Virus record (IMG/VR): IMGVR_UViG_3300032315_001715 | Coordinates: 372,001 to 436,000 of that record | DNA: 64,000 bases | Direction: 5' to 3' (one strand) | From: a virus | In this document: in pieces, positions 52,329 to 64,000 of the stretch | How positions within the stretch are numbered: the stretch's first letter is position 1 | How the letters are laid out: every line of letters starts with the position of its first letter | Notes under the pieces: generated by a model | Database searches by the model: none | Told to the model about the DNA's origin: nothing | Seen by the model: the letters and a program-made list of their open reading frames with translations, nothing else | Made by a program: the position numbers and the translations under genes

Positions 52329-52805
52329 TTATAAACTACTGTCACTGTGGGGAGCCTCCGGCCACATAATGTTTAGGGGGAATTCGGGCTGGTCAGGAAG
52401 GTCTCTAAGGGCTTGACGATAAGCTGCCCAAGCAGCTTTGTCCACTGGTGCATCCGCTACTTGTGTCCAATCACAAGCGGTGAGCCTAGCGTTGCGTTGG
52501 TTGCGGATCAATGTTGCAATGTTTATATCTACCGTGCTTTTCTCTTGGTCAGTCATAGGCACAACTGCAAAAGTCTGCCTCCAGATTCCGTATTCATTTC
52601 GAACAGGAGCAACCTCTACCGTTTTTTCGTAGCGTCCTGTATCGGGCGTATTGGAAAAATCGTAAATGCCATAACCCAACGATTCTACTGTATCTGCTGT
52701 GAAATAGTTTGGAAACGATGTGTATGGAAAGAGTTGCCGGAAATTTTCCTCTGCAATTGGATAACCCACAGGTTGCCCGTCTAGTAACTGAATGAATAAT
52801 GTCAT
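52329..52805 (-). CDS. tail-fibre assembly/chaperone-like protein
   Basis: 158 residues. The C-terminal half RNQRNARLTACDWTQVADAPVDKAAWAAYRQALRDLPDQ is the signature of phage tail fibre assembly proteins. The start at 52805 follows GGGGAATGTG and overlaps the previous stop (TGATG). It ends the adhesin operon and is expected to help fold or trim the glycine-rich adhesin upstream. Confidence 0.82.
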   Translation of the reverse strand: MTLFIQLLDGQPVGYPIAEENFRQLFPYTSFPNYFTADTVESLGYGIYDFSNTPDTGRYEKTVEVAPVRNEYGIWRQTFAVVPMTDQEKSTVDINIATLIRNQRNARLTACDWTQVADAPVDKAAWAAYRQALRDLPDQPEFPLNIMWPEAPHSDSSL

Positions 52806-53776
52806 CACACATTCCCCGTGTTGGTTGATGGAAATTGCCGTGTGGTTCCTGGCCAAATTATGCGTACTGCGCCCACACCGCCATTTCCACCTACAGATGT
52901 ACCCGAACTAGCGTTTCCAGATCCGCCGCCTCCACCATATGATCCACCGTCGCCACCAAACTGACTTCCCAAGTTTACAGGTACAAATCCGTTGGTGCCG
53001 CCTGAACCTGCTTGTCCCACCATTGTGGCATCAGGAGATGCTGATGTAAGATCCGTAGTGCCTGCCGCCCCGTTTGAGCCTGATCCTAATATACCCACAC
53101 CTCCTCCACCGGCGCCACCATAGTTGATGGTACCGGTTGAAGTTGCCATACCAGCACCGCCACCACCGCCACCTCCGGAGCCTGCAGTGGGTTGAACATA
53201 TGTACCGTTACTTGCTAGACTTCCGGCTCCTGCACCGCCGGTGCCGCTATACCCTCCGGCACCTCCACCCCCCGATGACATATAACTTGAATCACCACCA
53301 GCATTGGCAGAATAATTACCTGCACTGATTCCACCTGTGCCACCACCATCAAAAGTCCCAGAAGCTACCCCACCTGAGGGGGCTGTGGCAGATGAGTTTC
53401 CCGAACCGTGCTGCCCACCTGTTGCGCTCACCGTGATAACACCATTAGAGAATGAACTAGTTCCACCAGTATAGGGTGTGCCCAAACTACCTGCTGCTGT
53501 AGCCTGTGATGTGCCGGCAGGCAGTCCTGTGCCGCGTGCACCTACAATTACCGTATAAGATTGGTTGGGAACCACCGCGATATTATTTTTATATGCCAGG
53601 CCTCCCCCTGCTCCACCAGAACCAAAGTAGTTTCCCCCACCCCCGCCGCCCCCAACAACCACCACAGAAACGGAAGTTACTCCTGCGGGTGCAGTCCAGC
53701 TAAATGTGCCTGCAGTTGTGTATGCCTGCTGTCCACTTACAATACTGGTGACTCCAGATGTACTAGCGCCAAACAT
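52805..53776 (-). CDS. glycine-rich receptor-binding adhesin
   Basis: 323 residues. Runs of poly-Gly (VVVVGGGGGGGNYFG, AGSGGGGGGGAG, GGDGGSYGGGGGSG) separated by variable loops, as in T-even gp38-type adhesins with polyglycine-II packing. Such tips bind outer-membrane receptors and vary by recombination in the loops. The start at 53776 overlaps the stop of the previous gene. Different strand and repeat type from the collagen-like fibres. Confidence 0.8.
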   Translation of the reverse strand: MFGASTSGVTSIVSGQQAYTTAGTFSWTAPAGVTSVSVVVVGGGGGGGNYFGSGGAGGGLAYKNNIAVVPNQSYTVIVGARGTGLPAGTSQATAAGSLGTPYTGGTSSFSNGVITVSATGGQHGSGNSSATAPSGGVASGTFDGGGTGGISAGNYSANAGGDSSYMSSGGGGAGGYSGTGGAGAGSLASNGTYVQPTAGSGGGGGGGAGMATSTGTINYGGAGGGGVGILGSGSNGAAGTTDLTSASPDATMVGQAGSGGTNGFVPVNLGSQFGGDGGSYGGGGGSGNASSGTSVGGNGGVGAVRIIWPGTTRQFPSTNTGNV

Positions 53777-54300
53777 TATAGATAATTCTGCCCTGCGTTT
53801 GATCCCCACCAATATAGACCATCAGCAGTGAACACAAACTTGTCTCCTTTGCTGGCAGTAGCAGTGATTGTGGGTGCTGAGGAACTGGGCCACTTGACTG
53901 ATGCTGGCCAAGTAGCGCTGCGGCTACCAGTGGCGTCTTGTTGCAAGAACAAGGTAAACGACTTTCCCACCGTGGGTGTGGGGAAAGTGAATGTGCAGTT
54001 GCCTGTCAATGTCAAAATTTGTAGTGTGCCAGTGGTCAAATCAATGGTATAAGCAGTGCCAGTGTTGGCAGCCAAGGTTTTTTCCGTGTATCCACCGTTC
54101 ACATCTAGATTACCTGATATGGTCAATCCGCCTGTGGAGGTGAAAACTGGTATCTCCTGGTATGACAGACTAGTGCCAGATGACACCAACCTTTTATACA
54201 ACTTGTTGGTGGTGGTGTTAAAATATTCATCTCCCACATCGCCAGTGACTGGAGCAGAAGTGGATGGCAAATGTTTCACATAATCCTTGGATGACATCAA
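53776..54300 (-). CDS. tail-fibre-like structural protein
   Basis: 174 residues. VGDEYFNTTTNKLYKR and TYTIDLTTGTLQILTLTGNCTFTF are fibre-type beta repeats common in phage tail proteins. Belongs to the adhesin operon. Exact position in the virion is unknown. Confidence 0.7.
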   Translation of the reverse strand: MMSSKDYVKHLPSTSAPVTGDVGDEYFNTTTNKLYKRLVSSGTSLSYQEIPVFTSTGGLTISGNLDVNGGYTEKTLAANTGTAYTIDLTTGTLQILTLTGNCTFTFPTPTVGKSFTLFLQQDATGSRSATWPASVKWPSSSAPTITATASKGDKFVFTADGLYWWGSNAGQNYL

Positions 54301-54319
54301 TCGTTCCTATGGGTTAGCA

Positions 54320-57202
54320 TTAAGCCTGTGCTTCTTTCCAGGCCAAGCGGGCTGCAACTGATGCGTTAGTCGCCAACGGAGTCACGCATACTGTGATGAT
54401 ATCCGGGCCGTCTGGAAAGATGTTTGCAGGAGTGGTGGGAGCAGTCAGGGTGTTTCCTCCGCCCAAAATACTGTTACCAATATCACGAATCTCACTTAAA
54501 CTCGATGTAGTAACAGAATTAATTGGCACAATAGATGTGTAGATTGATTCACCACCTGAGATTGTGGCAGTATTTCCGTGTGTTGCAAATTGTGCCAGAC
54601 TGGAGCCACCCACGGCAGCAAATGTGCCTGTGCTCACCCTACCATTTAAAAGCAATTCCACACGCACAGCAGCAGTGGTTGTATAAACACCAATACTGGC
54701 GGGTGCCAATTGCATGCGATTGATGATTTCTCTTGCACCCAGCAAACCGGTACTACCATTGTCCACAGTGGGTGCTAGTCGGATACTGAACACGGGATAA
54801 CGGGTGCCTGCTGTGGCATAGATAGACTGTGTGTTTTGACCATAGTTGAACAAGAATGATTTATCATCGTCATAGCGTCCGTCCATGATCACCGAACTAC
54901 CCCAGTGACTGATTGTGCTGGCAACCTGTGGACTGTACAATTCCACCATCACAGGTGCTGTGCCACCCGGGTTGCCCGCAGTGGCACCAGTCACAGTGAA
55001 TGTGGTGGCTGTGGTACCGCCTGTTTGTGCTCTAGCCGCAATGGTCAAAGTGGTGGCAGTTTTGGCACTATATGTTATGTATTCAATTGCACCAGCTGTG
55101 GCGGCGGGTGTGTACAATACTGCTGTGCCACTGGGAGGCCAGCCTGTGGTGTCTGCCACACTGATGGTTCCACCCGTGCTGGTGGCACTGGACAAGGTGG
55201 CTGTCAGGTATGTGTAATAGGACAAGTGATTTACTTCGTATCGTGCGGGCAGGTTACCTGACCGCATGTATGCTTCTGTGTTCACGTTGTTGTTGGGAAT
55301 TCTGTGGCAATATATGACCTCGCCACGATTATTTTTAAATCCAAATCGCACCGCGCCCGCACCATACCAGGTATAGTCTGCATAGAACATCTGCATCTTG
55401 GTCAGGTCCAAATTGAATTGACTTGCACCAGTTCCGTCGCATTTATCAATATTCCATGCACTTTGTGGATATCTGGTGTTAATAGTTTTGCTTAAAATAC
55501 CAGCGGCTAGGGTGGTTCCGCGGTATTCGGGATAGATATACATCTGTGTGTCGCTGGTGATTCCAGTAACCAAATAACTCATTCCACGGATAACAACAAA
55601 ATCTCCTTGTTTTAGCTGCTGGCTAAATTTTGTAGCAGTGCCAACCACAGATTGTACACCGTTGCTGACTGCGATTTTTCCAGCCAGCTGGGTGGTGCTG
55701 GATCGTTCAACTGCAAACAGTGTCTGCCCATCGTATTCAAAATAGAATCCATTTTGACTGTCAAACATACCCAAGCGGTTGGATGCACCATACCATGTGA
55801 AGGGGCCCACAATGATGTTGGTGCCAGTGGCAGGTGAAGCACTGGGCGTGGATCCAGCAGTGTAGGTGAATGTCAATTGAGTGGCTGCAGATACAACTGT
55901 AAAGGTTCCATTATAGGCTGTTTCGTTACAGCCAGACACTCTGACCACTGCGCCAGCGAATAAACCATGGGGGTATTTTGTGGTCACGGTGACAGTTGCG
56001 CCTGAGCTGGTTACGTTATCCAGTGCCAGTGTGGGCTTGACAATGCTGCCAGTGGAGAATTGAATGCCTTTGCCACTCTGATAACGGAATTGGCGACGGG
56101 TTTGACGCATGACCTGATAACCATGGTAGGGGATCACGTTGGTGAATTGCACACCACCATCGAACGGTCTGTGTTCCACATAACCCAGTGCTCGGGGGTA
56201 CAAGCTGGCATTTGCACCTGCTGCTAGTGTTACTGTGCCTGTGGCAGTTGTGGCAAATGTGAACACGCTGTTGGACGGGGTTGTGGCCACAATCCAGCTG
56301 GAGTTGATGGTGCCTGCTGCGGTGCCTGATCCACTGGTGCCCGTGGTGCCGTTGATGTAAACTGAATCACCCACCCTCAAGCCGTGCGCATATGTGGTGG
56401 TCACAGTGCCCACTGAGCCGCTGAGTGAGATGCTGGTACAGGGAATACCTGCACCGGTGTAGAAAAATGCAGGATAAAAGTATGTTTTTGTTGCATCATA
56501 TAATGCTGCGGCTGGGGCGGTGGTGCATGTAAACTGAATGTTGGTGTTGGAGTTCACCACCTCAATTATCCACCATCCATCTGCGTTGGCCACATCCAAA
56601 GTACCAAAAATGAAAAATGGAGTGCCCACTGTGAGGCCAGTGGTGTTGGGCATGGCCACGGTGACGGTTCTACCGCTTGCGGTCACGTTGGTGATGCTGT
56701 AGTTGCTGGCATTTGAGCCATTGAATACTACTGGCTGTGCTGTGCTGGTTATTGGTTGGGTGGGATCATAAAATGCACTGGGACGATTGTTTAGCAGGTT
56801 TAGGCTTTCCCATTTAGTGCTTTGTAAACCATATTCAAAGTCCGTGTCAATCAATGACTGTGGTGTGGACACACGCAATTTATCCACCGGGTCACGCAAC
56901 ACCTCTGAGGGCGTGATTTCCTGATAAGTTTCTTCCACCAATATAGAAATCTTGTCAGTTGAGTTCATTGAACCAGTGGCATAACTTAGAACAATTGTGG
57001 CAGTTTCCTGCCCTGTGGTTGCGTCCACAGTGTTGGTGACAGTTCCCATCAGACTGGGATCACTGAAGTTATAGATGACTGTGCCTGTGGTCACGTTGGT
57101 GATCAACAACAACTGTTCCTTGCGGATGTTTTTACCTGTGACCACCACGGTTTTTGTGCTGGGGGTAAATGTATAGCTTTCCAGTATTACGTGCTTTGCC
57201 AT
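54320..57202 (-). CDS. large virion structural protein (baseplate/fibre)
   Basis: 960 residues, almost all beta-strand, rich in Thr, Val, Gly and short Ig-like repeats (ASGRTVTVAMPNTTGLTVGTP; ATGTVTLAAG). The N-terminus has a domain ending in EITPSEVLRDPVDKLRVSTPQSLIDTDFEYGLQ, found in baseplate-attached fibre proteins of T4-like phages. Not assigned to one gp. It precedes the adhesin genes in the same operon and probably links the adhesin to the tail. Confidence 0.75.
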   Translation of the reverse strand: MAKHVILESYTFTPSTKTVVVTGKNIRKEQLLLITNVTTGTVIYNFSDPSLMGTVTNTVDATTGQETATIVLSYATGSMNSTDKISILVEETYQEITPSEVLRDPVDKLRVSTPQSLIDTDFEYGLQSTKWESLNLLNNRPSAFYDPTQPITSTAQPVVFNGSNASNYSITNVTASGRTVTVAMPNTTGLTVGTPFFIFGTLDVANADGWWIIEVVNSNTNIQFTCTTAPAAALYDATKTYFYPAFFYTGAGIPCTSISLSGSVGTVTTTYAHGLRVGDSVYINGTTGTSGSGTAAGTINSSWIVATTPSNSVFTFATTATGTVTLAAGANASLYPRALGYVEHRPFDGGVQFTNVIPYHGYQVMRQTRRQFRYQSGKGIQFSTGSIVKPTLALDNVTSSGATVTVTTKYPHGLFAGAVVRVSGCNETAYNGTFTVVSAATQLTFTYTAGSTPSASPATGTNIIVGPFTWYGASNRLGMFDSQNGFYFEYDGQTLFAVERSSTTQLAGKIAVSNGVQSVVGTATKFSQQLKQGDFVVIRGMSYLVTGITSDTQMYIYPEYRGTTLAAGILSKTINTRYPQSAWNIDKCDGTGASQFNLDLTKMQMFYADYTWYGAGAVRFGFKNNRGEVIYCHRIPNNNVNTEAYMRSGNLPARYEVNHLSYYTYLTATLSSATSTGGTISVADTTGWPPSGTAVLYTPAATAGAIEYITYSAKTATTLTIAARAQTGGTTATTFTVTGATAGNPGGTAPVMVELYSPQVASTISHWGSSVIMDGRYDDDKSFLFNYGQNTQSIYATAGTRYPVFSIRLAPTVDNGSTGLLGAREIINRMQLAPASIGVYTTTAAVRVELLLNGRVSTGTFAAVGGSSLAQFATHGNTATISGGESIYTSIVPINSVTTSSLSEIRDIGNSILGGGNTLTAPTTPANIFPDGPDIITVCVTPLATNASVAARLAWKEAQA

Positions 57203-57208
57203 TTTAAA

Positions 57209-57817
57209 TTAATCTCCTAACGCGATCGTTGTTGCTGAATATGGATACGATCTTGTTTGTTTGCTTGCTGATATACTTAGCTGTGTTACTGATATCTGAG
57301 ATCCAACATCTGGCGCATTGTAAATAACCAACTGATTTGCCGTTGTCCCCGTGGTAACCACGGCAAATCCTTTGTTATTAATGAACGTGTTAATCCAAGG
57401 ATACGTTCTTTCCGTCACATATGGAGGGATCATTCTTCCGTTTACAACAACCTGTAAATCCTTGTTATCAACTATTCCGGTTACGGCGGTTTGATCGATC
57501 AATAACGGGAACACCGCTTTTAGGCCGTCTGCCTGATTGGAAATATCGTTGAGTACCAGCGGTAATCCTGTTCGTAGGATTATTGTACCGCCAACATACA
57601 GGTTTCCGCTGATGCTAGCGTCGCCAAATGCTGATAGCGTGTTACCAGTGGTGATGGTGGTGGCGGTTCCAATGCCTACGTTGCCGGTAGAACTGATGAT
57701 GATTGACCCAACAGCACGAACGTTACTGCCGTCACCAACCGACAACACTGATCCCTGCGCATACGTGACGTTGCCGTCCGATGCATATAGGCTCGATAGT
57801 GGTACGTTATATGCCAT
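57209..57817 (-). CDS. fibre-type structural protein
   Basis: 202 residues. [26 protein letters not shown] and AVTGIVDNKDLQVVVNGRM show repeats shared with the giant fibre upstream. A GTAAATA box lies about 30 nt before the ATG. Located between the giant fibre and the 960-residue protein. Confidence 0.75.
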   Translation of the reverse strand: MAYNVPLSSLYASDGNVTYAQGSVLSVGDGSNVRAVGSIIISSTGNVGIGTATTITTGNTLSAFGDASISGNLYVGGTIILRTGLPLVLNDISNQADGLKAVFPLLIDQTAVTGIVDNKDLQVVVNGRMIPPYVTERTYPWINTFINNKGFAVVTTGTTANQLVIYNAPDVGSQISVTQLSISASKQTRSYPYSATTIALGD

Positions 57818-57872
57818 GGCTGTTTTCCAGATGTATTGATATATTTACCAGCATAAACTCCCGATGATCATT

Positions 57873-64000
<6,128 letters not shown>

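Overview
This window looks like a piece of a large T4-like myovirus genome from a Gram-negative host. The evidence is: a phage-type sliding-clamp loader ATPase, a GroES/gp31-like co-chaperonin, many T4-type late promoter boxes (TATAAATA or close variants), conserved T4-type structural proteins, giant repeat-rich tail fibres, seven homing endonuclease genes and a very large tRNA complement. An outer-membrane beta-barrel protein and a lipoprotein imply a diderm host. No terminase, major capsid or DNA polymerase gene lies in the window, so the placement rests on these markers.

Layout. 1-10.9 kb is an accessory block: Nudix hydrolase, Thg1-like tRNA polymerase, radical SAM enzyme, QueC-like ATPase, outer-membrane protein, GNAT-like and DUF3307 proteins, a 2OG oxygenase, a three-gene PspA / DUF2491 / membrane-anchored protein operon, and a histidine phosphatase. 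11-42.5 kb is a tRNA archipelago with roughly 60 tRNA or tRNA-like genes, nearly all on the minus strand, interspersed with homing endonucleases, surface-sugar and methyltransferase genes (14.7-19.9 kb), a duplicated radical SAM/methyltransferase unit (21.2-27 kb), four further 2OG oxygenases, a sirtuin, two HCx5R phosphatases and a kinase-like protein. 43-45.4 kb holds small exported proteins, a P-loop kinase-like protein and a DnaQ-type exonuclease. 45.5-52.2 kb (plus strand) holds a collagen-like fibre, a baseplate/fibre protein, conserved small T4-type genes, a DnaE-motif protein, the co-chaperonin, a macrodomain protein and the clamp loader. 52.3-64 kb (minus strand) is a tail-fibre/adhesin module ending in a >2000-residue fibre with a C-terminal S74 chaperone domain, which runs off the window.

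How the parts may work together. The tRNAs cover all twenty amino acids, and Thg1 plus the QueC-like and radical SAM enzymes suggest a phage that supplies and maintains its own tRNA pool. Many tRNAs are unusual. Several lack the TTC of the T loop, three have Leu anticodons on bodies with short variable loops, one has an Asn anticodon on a long-variable-arm body, and at least three are interrupted in the anticodon loop by inserts ending in CCA-AG. Three more survive only as 5' halves directly in front of homing endonuclease genes, cut at the same place in the anticodon loop.

A second pattern is regulatory. At least twelve reading frames, including endonucleases, a kinase-like gene, methyltransferase and exported-protein genes, start 4-6 nt after a TAAATA box. 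That is where a T4-type late transcript should begin, so these mRNAs may be leaderless. The PspA/DUF2491 operon, the exported envelope proteins and the sirtuin/macrodomain/Nudix set point to host-envelope and NAD/ADP-ribose manipulation.
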